From Sphaerotilus sp. (GTDB lineage Bacteria > Pseudomonadota > Gammaproteobacteria > Burkholderiales > Burkholderiaceae_C): a DNA stretch of 36,084 nt. The translations under genes were made by a program, and so were the position numbers. The notes beneath the pieces were generated by a model. That model did not search any database, was not told where the DNA came from, and was given only the letters and a program-made list of their open reading frames with translations. Below, piece by piece: positions 22,987 to 31,680 of this stretch (position 1 is the first letter of the stretch; the number at the start of each line of letters is the position of its first letter). Location of the stretch: NCBI RefSeq assembly GCF_013299175.1, contig NZ_JAAFKF010000036.1, forward strand, positions 1 through 36,084, read 5' to 3'.

Positions 22987-23949
22987 TCAGCGCATCCAGC
23001 CCTTGCGCCGGAAGTAGATCAGCGGTGCCGCGACGGACGCCACCATCAACCCGAGCGCATACGGATAGCCCCAGGCTTGTGTCAGCTCGGGCATGTGCTG
23101 GAAATTCATGCCGTAGATGCTGGCGATCAGCGTCGGCGGCAGCAGCGCGACCGAGGCCACCGAGAAGATCTTGATGATCTTGTTCTGGTTGATGTTGATG
23201 AAGCCGACGGTGGCGTCCATCAGGAAGTTGATCTTGTCGAACAGGAAAGCGGTGTGCGAGTCGAGCGAGTCGATGTCGCGCATGATCTGGCGCGCCTCCT
23301 CGAACTGCTCCGCATTCAACAGCCGGCTGCGCATCATGAAACTCACCGCGCGGCGCGTGTCCATCACGTTGCGGCGGATGCGGCCGTTCAGGTCTTCCTG
23401 GTGGGCGATGGCCGAGAGTGCCTCGCCCGCGGCGCGGTCGTCCACGTCCTGCTTGAGCACGCGCGCGCTGACCTTCTCCAGCGAGTCGTAGATGCCTTCG
23501 AGCGCGTCGGCCGAATATTCCGCGTCGGCGTCGTAGAGCTTGAGCAGCACGTCCTTGGCGTCCTCGATCATGGCCGGGATGCGCCGGGCGCGCAGCCGCA
23601 GCAGGCGGAACACCGGCAGGTCTTCCGAGTGGACCGAGAACAGCACGTTGTGGTGCAGGATGAAGGCCACGCGGACGTTGCGCGGCGTCTCGCCGTCGTC
23701 GATCAGGAAGTCGGAGCGGATGTGCAGCTCGCCGTTGTCTTCCTCGTAGAAACGGGCGGATTCTTCGAGGTCGTCATCGACGATGTTCTCGGGGATGGTC
23801 AGATCGAAGCGCGCCTGGATCCAGCCCTTTTCCTGCGCCGTCGGGGCTTCCAGATCGACCCAGACCGGCGCGACATGGGCCAGTGCTTCGAGGGCGTCGA
23901 TCTCTTCCTGGAACAGGCGGCCGTTGGCCAGTGTGAAGACGTTGAGCAT
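22987..23949 (-). CDS. corA: magnesium/cobalt transporter CorA
   Basis: 320 aa from the ATG at 23949; a TTG three codons upstream is possible. The long cytoplasmic domain is followed by two C-terminal TM helices; the pore signature Y-G-M-N is in IASIYGMNFQHMPEL, and the protein ends with basic residues (RRKGWMR) as usual. Known role: homopentameric channel for Mg2+ (also Co2+, Ni2+) uptake across the inner membrane. It is divergent from hpf with about 200 bases between. In many beta- and gammaproteobacteria rpoN sits before hpf-ptsN; here that place is taken by corA on the other strand. Confidence 0.96.
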   Translation of the reverse strand: MLNVFTLANGRLFQEEIDALEALAHVAPVWVDLEAPTAQEKGWIQARFDLTIPENIVDDDLEESARFYEEDNGELHIRSDFLIDDGETPRNVRVAFILHHNVLFSVHSEDLPVFRLLRLRARRIPAMIEDAKDVLLKLYDADAEYSADALEGIYDSLEKVSARVLKQDVDDRAAGEALSAIAHQEDLNGRIRRNVMDTRRAVSFMMRSRLLNAEQFEEARQIMRDIDSLDSHTAFLFDKINFLMDATVGFININQNKIIKIFSVASVALLPPTLIASIYGMNFQHMPELTQAWGYPYALGLMVASVAAPLIYFRRKGWMR

Positions 23950-24153
23950 CGGAACCAATTATTGCACTGCGGAAGAGGGTGTGTCTGAATGCTCGAAAAC
24001 CCGAGGGTCGGACGCTAATCTGGTGGCTCAGGGCAATTCCACACAGGGCTTGCAGGGTGTCACAGGGAGGGCTTGTCAGCCCTTCACGAAATGGTCACAC
24101 TGGACTCAACAACTCTCCCAGACTCCCCACCCAACCTCTCGAAAGGAGGCCCC

Positions 24154-24501
24154 ATGAATCTCACGATCAGCGGTCATCATCTGGAAGTTACACCGGCTCT
24201 GCGCGAATACGTGCTGACCAAGCTGGACCGGGTCACCCGACACTTTGACCAGGTAGTGGATGTCAACGTGCTGCTCACCGTGGAGAAGCAGAAGGAGAAG
24301 GAACGCCGACAACGCGCCGAAGTCACGCTGCACGTCAAGGGCCGCGACATCTTCGTGGAAAGCGCCAGTGAAGACCTGTACGCCGCGATCGATCAACTGA
24401 TGGACAAGCTCGACCGCCAGGTCGTGCGCCACAAGGACAAGTTGCAGGACCACCACCACGTCGCCTCCAAGCGCCTGGAACTGAACGGCGAGATGGTCTG
24501 A
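24154..24501 (+). CDS. hpf: ribosome hibernation promoting factor, short form
   Basis: 115 aa, the short HPF/YfiA length. [20 protein letters not shown], then [19 protein letters not shown] and the basic [19 protein letters not shown] strand are family features, as is the C-terminal [20 protein letters not shown] helix. Known role: binding in the decoding channel of the 30S subunit, giving inactive 100S ribosome dimers in stationary phase. The start is fixed by AAAGGAGG (24142-24149), four bases before the ATG. The 204-base leader has a small perfect hairpin (24068-24083, AGGGCT-TGTC-AGCCCT) without a T-run. It is followed by ptsN and hprK, the usual order. Confidence 0.96.
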   Translation: MNLTISGHHLEVTPALREYVLTKLDRVTRHFDQVVDVNVLLTVEKQKEKERRQRAEVTLHVKGRDIFVESASEDLYAAIDQLMDKLDRQVVRHKDKLQDHHHVASKRLELNGEMV

Positions 24502-24550
24502 CCCCTTGGCCACCCCGCACACGGTGAACCGTGTTGCGGTGGTGCTTCAG

Positions 24551-24579
24551 GCGGCCCCCGAGCGGGGCCGCTGTCGTTT
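24551..24579 (+). terminator. GC-rich hairpin between hpf and ptsN
   Basis: GCGGCCCC (24551-24558) and GGGGCCGC (24564-24571) form a perfect 8-bp stem with a 5-base loop, followed by TGTCGTTT. The T-run is imperfect, so it may be a weak or partial terminator reducing read-through from hpf into ptsN. A smaller imperfect hairpin (ACACGG/CCGTGT) lies just before it, about 24517-24532. Confidence 0.5.
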
Positions 24580-24636
24580 CTGCGAACATCGCGCCACCGG
24601 GGCCGATATGCTGACCGCAGCCCGCGCCGCGATTCC

Positions 24637-24642
24637 TATAAT
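24637..24642 (+). promoter_or_regulatory. Possible ptsN promoter (-10 TATAAT)
   Basis: A perfect TATAAT stands 33 bases before the ptsN start, just after the hpf hairpin, in otherwise GC-rich DNA. The best -35 candidates (GACCGC at 24613-24618 with 18-base spacing, or CTGACC with 20) are poor. It suggests ptsN-hprK can be transcribed separately from hpf. Confidence 0.4.
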
Positions 24643-24675
24643 CACTCCCCCGACCACCTCCCGAACCGCGCCTCG

Positions 24676-25146
24676 ATGAACCGTCTCGCCGCGATCCTCC
24701 CTGCAGGCAATGTGCTGGTGAACGTGGACGCTTCCAGCAAGAAGCGTGCGTTCGAGCAAGCTGGCCTGCTGTTCGAGAACCAGCACGCCATCGCCCGTGC
24801 CACCGTTTCCGACAACCTGTTCGCGCGCGAACGTCTCGGCTCGACCGGACTTGGGCACGGCGTGGCGATTCCGCATGGCCGCATCAAGGGCTTGAAGAAT
24901 CCGCTGGCCGCCGTGGTCCGGCTGGCGCAACCGATCGCCTTCGAAGCGCCGGACGACGAGCCGGTCGTGCTGCTGATCTTCCTGCTGGTGCCGGAAGCGG
25001 CCACGCAGCGCCACCTGGAAATCCTCTCCGAGATCGCCGAGCTGCTGTCCGACCGCGAGCTGCGCGAGCGGCTCAAGGTCGAGACCGACCCGGCCAAGCT
25101 GCACGAGATGATTTCCCGCTGGGAACCTCTGCGCTCGGTCGCCTGA
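24676..25146 (+). CDS. ptsN: nitrogen-regulatory PTS IIA protein
   Basis: 156 aa, the usual EIIA-Ntr length. The phosphorylation site is His67 in [17 protein letters not shown], with [17 protein letters not shown] before it. Known role: phosphoryl acceptor of the PTS-Ntr chain (PtsP, NPr), influencing potassium, nitrogen and carbon regulation rather than sugar transport. It lies between hpf and hprK; HPr kinase in proteobacteria is thought to act on the same chain through HPr. The start ATG has no strong ribosome site. Confidence 0.95.
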   Translation: MNRLAAILPAGNVLVNVDASSKKRAFEQAGLLFENQHAIARATVSDNLFARERLGSTGLGHGVAIPHGRIKGLKNPLAAVVRLAQPIAFEAPDDEPVVLLIFLLVPEAATQRHLEILSEIAELLSDRELRERLKVETDPAKLHEMISRWEPLRSVA

Positions 25147-25174
25147 GCCCGAGCACCACCAGGACCATCCGGCC

Positions 25175-26131
25175 ATGAAAGCCACCGTCATCAGCGCGGA
25201 GGCATTGTTCGATGCCCACCGCAACATGCTCAAGTGGGAGTGGATTGCTGGCCACGCCCACCCCGAACGCCGTTTCGACGAGGTGGCGGTGCGCGACGCG
25301 CAGTCCGCGGCCGATCTGGTCGGCTACCTCAACTACATCCACCCGTATCGGGTGCAGATTGTTGGCCGGCGTGAAATCGCCTACCTCGAAGACGCAAGCG
25401 AGGTGCAGGAACGCCGCATCTCGCGCATCGTCGCACTGGAGCCGCCGGTGGTCGTGGTCGCCGACGGTTGCACGCCCCCCGACCGGTTGGTGGCGATGTG
25501 CGAACGCGCCGAGATTCCGCTGTTCTGCACCCGTGAATCGGCCGGCCATGTCATCGACGTGCTGCGCGGCTACCTCGGCCAGCACTTCGCCGAGCGCACT
25601 TCGCGCCACGGCGTGTTCATGGACATCCTCGGCCTGGGCGTGCTGCTGACGGGCGAGTCCGGCCTGGGCAAGAGCGAGCTGGGGCTGGAGCTGATCTCGC
25701 GTGGCCACGGGCTGGTGGCCGACGACGTGGTGGACCTGTTCCGCGTGTCGCAGACGGCGATCGAGGCGCGCTGCCCCGAGCTGCTGCGCAACCTGCTGGA
25801 AGTGCGCGGCATCGGCCTGCTCGACATCAAGGCCATCTTCGGCGAGACCGCGGTGCGGCGGAAGATGCGGCTGAAGCTCATCGTCCACATGGTCCGCAAG
25901 GAAACGCTGGAGCGCGATTTCGAGCGCCTGCCCCACGAGCCGCTCTATGAGGAGGTGCTCGGGATGCCGGTGCGCAAGGTCATCATCGCCGTGGACGCCG
26001 GGCGCAACCTGGCGGTGCTGGTGGAGGCCGCGGTGCGCAACACGGTGCTGCAACTCCGTGGCATCGACACCTACAAGGAATTCATCAAGCGCCACCGCGA
26101 CCTGATGGACCGCGGCGAGCCGGGACTCTGA
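25175..26131 (+). CDS. hprK: HPr kinase/phosphorylase
   Basis: 318 aa. The P-loop is [15 protein letters not shown] (Walker A at 160-167), then [11 protein letters not shown] and the HprK signature [28 protein letters not shown]. The N-terminal domain has the DRT-like hexamer part. Known role: phosphorylates and dephosphorylates HPr on Ser46, linking PTS state to metabolism. It starts 28 bases after ptsN; the start has GGACC-like weak SD. Convergent with fur, 18 bases apart. Confidence 0.96.
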   Translation: MKATVISAEALFDAHRNMLKWEWIAGHAHPERRFDEVAVRDAQSAADLVGYLNYIHPYRVQIVGRREIAYLEDASEVQERRISRIVALEPPVVVVADGCTPPDRLVAMCERAEIPLFCTRESAGHVIDVLRGYLGQHFAERTSRHGVFMDILGLGVLLTGESGLGKSELGLELISRGHGLVADDVVDLFRVSQTAIEARCPELLRNLLEVRGIGLLDIKAIFGETAVRRKMRLKLIVHMVRKETLERDFERLPHEPLYEEVLGMPVRKVIIAVDAGRNLAVLVEAAVRNTVLQLRGIDTYKEFIKRHRDLMDRGEPGL

Positions 26132-26149
26132 GGCGTCGGCCTGGCGGTC

Positions 26150-26581
26150 TTACTTGGCGGCGCGGTGGCTGCAGTCCGGCTTGGTGCAGTGGGCGTAGAG
26201 CGCCAGGGTGTGTTCCTGCAGGGCGAAACCGCGTTCCTGGGCGATCGCGTGCTGGCAGGCTTCGATCTGGGCGTCGAAGAACTCTTCCACATGGCCGCAG
26301 TCCAGGCAGACGAGGTGGTCGTGGTGTTCGCCCGCGTTCAGCTCGAACACCGACTTGCCGCTCTCGAAGTGGTTGCGGCTCAGCAGCCCGGCTTGCTCGA
26401 ACTGCATCAGCACCCGGTAGACCGTGGCCAGCCCGATGTCGGCGCCTTCGAGCAACAGCACCTTGTAGACATCCTCGGCCGCCATGTGCCGCTGCTGGGA
26501 ACGCTGGAAGATTTCGAGGATCTTGATGCGCGGCAGGGTGGCCTTCAGGCCCGAGCTTTTGAGTTCTTCGGCGTTCGTCAT
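26150..26581 (-). CDS. fur: ferric uptake regulator
   Basis: 143 aa. The DNA-binding half has LKSSGLKATLPRIKILEIF and IGLATVYRVLMQFEQAGLL; the metal sites are visible in GEHHDHLVCLDCGHVEEFF (His86, His87, His89, Cys92, Cys95) and a C-terminal HCTKPDC. Known role: iron-dependent repressor of iron uptake genes. It is divergent from bamE with a 91-base gap; the gap holds possible -10 elements (TAGAAT for bamE; TATGAT on the minus strand for fur) but I see no clear 19-bp Fur box. The fur-bamE divergent pair is a widely kept arrangement in this class. Confidence 0.97.
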   Translation of the reverse strand: MTNAEELKSSGLKATLPRIKILEIFQRSQQRHMAAEDVYKVLLLEGADIGLATVYRVLMQFEQAGLLSRNHFESGKSVFELNAGEHHDHLVCLDCGHVEEFFDAQIEACQHAIAQERGFALQEHTLALYAHCTKPDCSHRAAK

Positions 26582-26672
26582 GGGATTGCCGGGTCGGCGG
26601 GTGGTGGCTCGCTAGAATGGCCGGATCATATCGGGATGTGCCGCGACCGGCGGTGTCCACCACCAAAACCAC

Positions 26673-27227
26673 ATGGCTGCTCCGACCCGTTTCCCCTGCT
26701 CCCTGTCGCCGCTCCTGCTCGTGGCCTGTGCCGCGCTGGCGGGGTGTTCGACCATTGCGTCCGACGGCTCGCTGCTCGGTTTCATCACGCCCTACCGCAT
26801 GGAAGTCGTGCAAGGCAACGTCGTCACGCAGGACATGGTGGCGCAACTCCGCCCCGGCCTGTCGGGTGACCAGGTGCGCACGCTGCTGGGCGCGCCGCTG
26901 CTCAACGACGTGTTCCACGCCAACCGCTGGGACTACGTCTTCACCATCCGCCGCCAGGGCACCGCGCCGCAGCAACGCCGCGTGACCGTCTTCTTCGAGA
27001 ACGACCGCGTTTCGCGCTTCGAGGCGGACGCCGTGCCGACCGAGCGCGAGTTCGTCTCCGCCATCGATGCGACCAAACCGCCGTCGCGCAAGACCATGCT
27101 CGAACTTGACGAAGCGCAGTTGCGCGCCATCCCCGTGCCTGCGCCCAGCCGCGCCGCCCAGATGCCGCAGACAGCGGCCAGCGGCCCGGCCCGCTCCTAT
27201 CCCCCGCTGGAAACCTCTGTCCGATGA
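26673..27227 (+). CDS. bamE: outer-membrane assembly lipoprotein BamE
   Basis: 184 aa. The N-terminus is a lipoprotein signal with lipobox LAGC (Cys25). The BamE/SmpA domain follows: [19 protein letters not shown], then [31 protein letters not shown] and [16 protein letters not shown]. Known role: part of the BAM complex that inserts beta-barrel proteins in the outer membrane. The C-terminal 60 residues or so are Pro/Ala-rich and longer than in E. coli. It is ATGA-coupled to dapB (ATG at 27224), an order common in Burkholderiales. Confidence 0.95.
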   Translation: MAAPTRFPCSLSPLLLVACAALAGCSTIASDGSLLGFITPYRMEVVQGNVVTQDMVAQLRPGLSGDQVRTLLGAPLLNDVFHANRWDYVFTIRRQGTAPQQRRVTVFFENDRVSRFEADAVPTEREFVSAIDATKPPSRKTMLELDEAQLRAIPVPAPSRAAQMPQTAASGPARSYPPLETSVR

Positions 27228-28066
27228 ACGCTCCCGCCGTGTCCACGTCCCCGTCCACCCCCGCACCGCTGCGCGTTGCCATCGCCGGTTGCACCGGCCG
27301 CATGGGCCACATCCTCATCGAAGCCGTCATGGCCGCGGACGACTGCCTGCTCGCTGGCGCGCTGGACCGCGCCGACAGCCCCGCCATCGGCCAGGACGCT
27401 TCGGCGTTTCTGGGCAAAGCCAGCGGCGTGGCGATCACCGCCGACCTGCACGCCGGCCTGCAAGGCGCCGATTGCCTGATCGACTTCACCCGCCCGGAAG
27501 GGACGATGGCGCATCTGGCCGCCTGCCGCGAACTTGGCGTCAAGCTCGTCATCGGCACCACCGGCTTCACGGATGCGCAGAAGGCCGAAATCGCCGCCGC
27601 TGCGCAGGACGTGTCGATCATGATGGCGCCCAACATGAGCGTCGGCGTCAACGTCGTGCTGCGCTTGCTGGACATGGCGGCGCGCGCGCTGAACGAGGGC
27701 TATGACATCGAGATCGTCGAGGCCCACCACCGCTTCAAGGTCGATGCCCCGAGCGGCACTGCGCTGAAGATGGGCGAGGTCGTGGCGAACGCACTCGGCC
27801 GTGACCTCAAGGACTGCGCTGTCTACGGCCGCGAAGGCGTCACCGGCGAGCGCGACCCGAGCACCATCGGCTTCGCCACCATCCGCGGCGGCGATGTCGT
27901 CGGCGACCACACGGTCCTGTTCGCGGGCATCGGCGAGCGCATCGAGATCACCCACAAGTCCAGCAGCCGCGCGACCTACGCGCAGGGCAGCCTGCGTGCC
28001 GTGCGCTTCCTGGCCAGCAAGCCGAGCGGCTTGTACGGCATGGACGACGTGCTCGGCCTGGGCTGA
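27224..28066 (+). CDS. dapB: 4-hydroxy-tetrahydrodipicolinate reductase
   Basis: 280 aa. The cofactor loop is [18 protein letters not shown] near residue 26, and the substrate site is [23 protein letters not shown], the DapB signature with the catalytic His pair and Lys. [11 protein letters not shown] and [12 protein letters not shown] are also typical. Known role: NAD(P)H-dependent step of the diaminopimelate/lysine pathway. A short Ala/Pro/Ser N-terminal extension precedes the Rossmann strand. It follows bamE with overlap and precedes the ExbB-like gene by 6 bases. Confidence 0.96.
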   Translation: MNAPAVSTSPSTPAPLRVAIAGCTGRMGHILIEAVMAADDCLLAGALDRADSPAIGQDASAFLGKASGVAITADLHAGLQGADCLIDFTRPEGTMAHLAACRELGVKLVIGTTGFTDAQKAEIAAAAQDVSIMMAPNMSVGVNVVLRLLDMAARALNEGYDIEIVEAHHRFKVDAPSGTALKMGEVVANALGRDLKDCAVYGREGVTGERDPSTIGFATIRGGDVVGDHTVLFAGIGERIEITHKSSSRATYAQGSLRAVRFLASKPSGLYGMDDVLGLG

Positions 28067-28072
28067 CCGGCG

Positions 28073-28753
28073 ATGGACGGGCTGGCGCGGATCTGGTCCG
28101 CTGGCGATGGCATCACGCGCATGGTCGCGGCGCTGCTGCTGGCGATGTCGGTGTCGGCCTGGGTGCTGATCCTGTGGAAAAGCTGGGGGCTGACGCGGGC
28201 GCGGCGCGATCTGGCGCGGGCCGTGCCCGTGTTCTGGGCGGCGCCGGACGTGCAGACCGGCCGCACCCAGCTCGCCGTGCTTGACCGCGAGCAGATCCTC
28301 GTGCCCATGCTCGACGCGCTGTTGCAGCCGACCGCTGCCGGCACGCTCGACGCCGGCAGCGACGCCGAATCGCGCCTGACCCGCCTGCTGCGCGACGCAT
28401 TGCACCGCATCCTCGGCCAGTTGCAGACGGGCCAGGTGCTGCTCGCCTCGGTCGGCAGCACGTCGCCCTTCGTCGGCCTGTTCGGCACCGTCTGGGGCAT
28501 CTACCACGCGCTGCTCGGCATCTCGGCGACGGGTTCGATCAGCATCGACAAGGTGGCCGGACCGGTCGGCGAATCACTGATCATGACGGCGGCGGGGCTG
28601 GCGGTGGCCATTCCCGCCGTGCTGGCCTACAACGTGTTCGGCAAGTGGGTCAGCGCCTGCGAGGCGGATCTCGAAGGCTTCGCGCACGACTTGCGCGAGA
28701 TGGCGCTGCAACGGCGTGTGGCGGACGTGGACGATGGCCTTCGGTCGCCTTGA
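28073..28753 (+). CDS. MotA/TolQ/ExbB proton channel family protein
   Basis: 226 aa. Three hydrophobic segments are visible: about 17-36, then around LLASVGSTSPFVGLFGTVWGIYHALLGI, and SLIMTAAGLAVAIPAVLAYNVFG. The GSTSPFVGLFGTVWGI and TAAGLAVAIPAV stretches are the family pore signatures. Known role: the stator part of a proton-motive-force-driven motor that energises TonB or TolA. The partner is the ExbD-like gene overlapping its 3' end by 20 bases. Whether the pair serves TonB (ExbBD) or Tol-Pal cannot be decided from the window, since no tonB, tolA or pal gene is adjacent. Confidence 0.93.
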   Translation: MDGLARIWSAGDGITRMVAALLLAMSVSAWVLILWKSWGLTRARRDLARAVPVFWAAPDVQTGRTQLAVLDREQILVPMLDALLQPTAAGTLDAGSDAESRLTRLLRDALHRILGQLQTGQVLLASVGSTSPFVGLFGTVWGIYHALLGISATGSISIDKVAGPVGESLIMTAAGLAVAIPAVLAYNVFGKWVSACEADLEGFAHDLREMALQRRVADVDDGLRSP

Positions 28754-29153
28754 ACGCCGCAAGGCCGAGACGCCGATCAGCGACATCAACATGACGCCGC
28801 TGATCGACGTGATGCTGGTGCTGCTGGTCATCTTCATGCTCGCTGCGCCGCTGATGACCTCCAGCCTCAAGCTCGACCTGCCCAAGGCCGACGGCGCCGC
28901 GCCCACCGAGCAGGCACCCGCGTCGATCAACCTCGGTCTGCAGGCCAACGGCGCGCTCTACTGGGGCGAGGAGCGGCTCGAACCCCCTGCATTCGCCGAA
29001 CGGCTGAAGGCCATCGAGCGCCGCGGCGGCGAGCGGCCCGAGGTGATGCTGCGCGCCGACAAGCTGGTGCCTTACGGGCGCGTGGCCGAACTGATCGGGC
29101 AATTGCAGCAAGCCGGACTGAGCCGGATCGCCTTCATCACCGAGCCGATCTGA
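28734..29153 (+). CDS. ExbD/TolR-family protein
   Basis: 139 aa. A short basic N-terminus (MAFGRLERRKAETPISDINM) is followed by the family signature TPLIDVMLVLLVIFMLAAPLM, where the Asp in the TM helix carries protons. The periplasmic domain LGLQANGALYWGEERLEPP, then VMLRADKLVPYGRVAELIGQLQQAGLSRIAFITEP is typical of ExbD/TolR. The ATG at 28734 overlaps the end of the ExbB-like gene; a GTG six codons earlier is possible but unlike the family. It acts with that protein as the energy-coupling unit of the inner membrane. Confidence 0.94.
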   Translation: MAFGRLERRKAETPISDINMTPLIDVMLVLLVIFMLAAPLMTSSLKLDLPKADGAAPTEQAPASINLGLQANGALYWGEERLEPPAFAERLKAIERRGGERPEVMLRADKLVPYGRVAELIGQLQQAGLSRIAFITEPI

Positions 29154-29246
29154 GCCGATCCGACCGCCCGGTCAACGGGGTTGGCGGGCCTGTGCAACAC
29201 TGCGCGACCCCCTGAACTGCCGGGCCGTGCGCTGGCCCTGACCACC

Positions 29247-30212
29247 ATGAAACTGCTGTTCGTTGCCGATCCGGTCGAGTCCTTCAAGACCCACAAGGAC
29301 ACCACGTTCTCGATGATGCGCGAGGCGGCGCGCAGAGGCCACACGCTGCAGGTCTGCGAACCGCGCGACCTCGTCTGGGTGCGCGGCAGCCGGGTCGTGG
29401 CGCGCCGCTGCCGCACCATCGTGCTGACCGGGCGCGAGCAGGCGGACTGGTTTGCCGTCGTCGCCGAAGGCGAGCAGGCGCTGGCCGACACCGACGCGGT
29501 GCTGATGCGCAAGGATCCGCCCTTCGACGCGGAGTACATCTATGCGACCCACCTGCTGCAGCAGGCCGAGCGAGACGGCGCCCGCGTCTTCAACAAGCCC
29601 TCCGCCCTGCGCGACCACCCGGAAAAACTCGCCATCCTCGAATTCCCCGAGTGGATCGGCCCGACGCTGGTGACGCGGGAAGCCGAGGCCGTGCGCGCCT
29701 TCCACGCCGAGCATGGCGACATCATCCTCAAGCCCCTCGACGGCATGGGCGGCATGGGCATCTTCCGCGTCGGCCCGGACGGCATGAACCTCGGCTCCAT
29801 CATCGAAACACTGACCAGTGACGGCAGCACGACGGTGATGGTGCAGAAGTTTCTGCCCGAGATCGTCCACGGCGACAAGCGCATCCTCATCATCGCGGGC
29901 GTGCCGGTGCCGTACTGTCTGGCGCGCATTCCGCAAGGAACCGAGGTGCGCGGCAATCTGGCCGCGGGCGGCAAGGGCGTCGCGCAACCGCTGTCGGCGC
30001 GTGACCGCGAGATCGCCGAGACGCTGGGGCCTGTGCTGGCCGCCCGCGGGCTGCTGCTGATCGGGCTGGACGTGATCGGCGAGTGCGTCACCGAGATCAA
30101 CGTCACCAGCCCGACCTGCTTCCAGGAGATCCAGCAGCAGACCGGCTTCGACGTGGCCGAGGTGTTCGTCAACGCGCTCGAAGCGGCGGTCGCGGCCAGC
30201 CGTCCTGCCTGA
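29247..30212 (+). CDS. gshB: glutathione synthetase
   Basis: 321 aa, normal length. MKLLFVADPVESFKTHKDTT is the GshB start; the ATP-grasp parts are seen in RDHPEKLAILEFPEWIGPTL, DIILKPLDGMGGMGIFRV and RILIIAGVPVPYCLARIPQG, then NLAAGGKGVAQPLSARDREI and LIGLDVIGECVTEINVTSPTC. Reaction: ATP-dependent joining of gamma-glutamylcysteine and glycine. I chose the ATG at 29247, where family similarity begins. It stands 93 bases after the ExbD-like gene, with no clear promoter or terminator between them. A DUF4397 gene is convergent 15 bases downstream. Confidence 0.97.
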   Translation: MKLLFVADPVESFKTHKDTTFSMMREAARRGHTLQVCEPRDLVWVRGSRVVARRCRTIVLTGREQADWFAVVAEGEQALADTDAVLMRKDPPFDAEYIYATHLLQQAERDGARVFNKPSALRDHPEKLAILEFPEWIGPTLVTREAEAVRAFHAEHGDIILKPLDGMGGMGIFRVGPDGMNLGSIIETLTSDGSTTVMVQKFLPEIVHGDKRILIIAGVPVPYCLARIPQGTEVRGNLAAGGKGVAQPLSARDREIAETLGPVLAARGLLLIGLDVIGECVTEINVTSPTCFQEIQQQTGFDVAEVFVNALEAAVAASRPA

Positions 30213-30227
30213 GCGGTTTCCGGCGGC

Positions 30228-31571
30228 TCAACGTTCCTTGAACACCGTGCTGATCAAGCCGTTGCCGGACGCCTGCCGGCTGTCGCCCAGCAGGAACACG
30301 CTGTAGACGCCGCCCGCGTCGAGCGTCTTGCCGGTGAGCTGGTAGACGCTGGCGGCGGTGAGGCTGTGCGTGGCGGACACGGTGGTGTCGTTGACGGCGG
30401 ACACCGAGGTGGCGGGCGAGAACGCCCCTTGGCTGGCGGTGGCGACTGCAGCCCCCGCAACGTTGAGCGTCAGGTCCGCCGGGATGTCGGCCAGACCGTG
30501 CAGCAGCCGGATGCGGCTGGCACTGGTGCTGGCGGGCAGGCGGTTGTCGTCGCTGAAGACCGTGAACTGCGCGGCTGCGGCCGTGCCCCAGACGAACAGG
30601 GTGTTGTCGCTGCCCGGTGCGGCAGTCCAGGCGGCGGCGGTGAGCGTGCCGCCGTTGACGGTGATTTGTGGCGTGGACGTGCCGGCGGGGACCAGCGCGT
30701 AGCTGCCCACGGCGGGCGAGCCACCCAGCAGGGGCAGACTGGTGCCGTTGATCGCCCCGGCGACGGGCAGATTGGTCGGCAACGCGCTGACCACGCGCAC
30801 ACGGGCCTGCGCATTCGTCAGCGCCGCGACCGCCTTGGCGGGTTGCAGCAGCAGCGCATGGGCCAGCACGCCACCCGTGCTCGGCGTGACCACGAGGGCC
30901 ACGATCCCGGCATCCGGCAAGGTCACGGTGGTGTCGAGCCGCACGTCGCTGGCCAGCACGCTCCCGGCTTTCAGCAGGCGCAGGCGGTGGCTGCCGGCGT
31001 TGACGGTCGAGTAGCCGCTGCTGCCGTTGCCGGGGCTGACGTTGCCCAGCAGCGGCGTGTCGCTCAAGGCTTCGGTGGCGGGGGTCAGGTGGACATCGAG
31101 CGTGCCGGCGTCGCGCGCCGCGTGGAAGACCAGCAGCTTGGCGCGGCCGCTGGCGGGCACGGCTTCGAGGTCGTTGAGGCTGAGGTACCTGACCACGTTG
31201 TTGTCGCCCGTCCAGGCGACCAGCGTGGTGGCGCTGCCGGCGGCGACGGTGGGCGTGGTGCTGGCCAGGGCGCTGCCACTGCTGTTGGCCAGGGCGATGG
31301 TGTGGCTGCCGGCGGTGACGCGGTAGGTGGCGCTGGCGGCGTCGCGCTCGATGCCGGTTTCGCGCGGCAGATCATCGACGAGCAGACCGACCGCAGCGCG
31401 CTGGGTGGTGGCGTTGACGAGGCGCAGCGTGCCGGTGGTGGCGCCGCTGCTGGTGTCGGTGTCGTCCCGGGTGCCGCAGCCGCCGAGCAAGCCGCCCAGC
31501 AAGGTGCTCAGCAGCAAGCCCGTGGCGGTGCGGGTGGCCCAGCGTCGGCGGGGCAGTGGGTGGTGCGGCAT
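30228..31571 (-). CDS. DUF4397-domain lipoprotein
   Basis: 447 aa. The signal is lipoprotein-type, RTATGLLLSTLLGGLLGGCG with Cys32 in the lipobox. The mature part is built of Ig-like repeats: LRLVNATTQRAAVGLLVDD, then AKLLVFHAARDAGTLDVHL, ARVRVVSALPTNLPVAGA and RIRLLHGLADIPADLTLNV are starts of four similar units, each followed by GSY/GSH-type strands, matching DUF4397. It is rich in Ala, Ser and Thr. Known members are surface or exported proteins of unknown function. AGGGGA before the ATG at 31571 supports the start. Downstream it is convergent with gshB; upstream lies phnM in the same direction, 109 bases away. Confidence 0.85.
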   Translation of the reverse strand: MPHHPLPRRRWATRTATGLLLSTLLGGLLGGCGTRDDTDTSSGATTGTLRLVNATTQRAAVGLLVDDLPRETGIERDAASATYRVTAGSHTIALANSSGSALASTTPTVAAGSATTLVAWTGDNNVVRYLSLNDLEAVPASGRAKLLVFHAARDAGTLDVHLTPATEALSDTPLLGNVSPGNGSSGYSTVNAGSHRLRLLKAGSVLASDVRLDTTVTLPDAGIVALVVTPSTGGVLAHALLLQPAKAVAALTNAQARVRVVSALPTNLPVAGAINGTSLPLLGGSPAVGSYALVPAGTSTPQITVNGGTLTAAAWTAAPGSDNTLFVWGTAAAAQFTVFSDDNRLPASTSASRIRLLHGLADIPADLTLNVAGAAVATASQGAFSPATSVSAVNDTTVSATHSLTAASVYQLTGKTLDAGGVYSVFLLGDSRQASGNGLISTVFKER

Positions 31572-31680
31572 GGACAGGTTCCCCTCGGGTGTGGCGGTGT
31601 GCAGTCCGACACCTTCGGGTTCCGTGACACAGTTGTCAAGGGACGCGGGGCAATCCTCCCACCCTTGCACCTTGACTGGA

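Noticed and set aside
24068..24083. AGGGCT-TGTC-AGCCCT hairpin in the hpf leader as a terminator or riboswitch
   Set aside because: Only 6 bp, no T-run after it and no known riboswitch core; mentioned under hpf only.
26582..26672. Fur box for autoregulation in the fur-bamE gap
   Set aside because: No stretch close to GATAATGATAATCATTATC; only short AT patches that fit -10 elements.
28173..28181. Solitary TTTTCCACA (minus strand) in the ExbB-like gene
   Set aside because: One strict DnaA-box match in 33 kb is within chance; used as background for the cluster.
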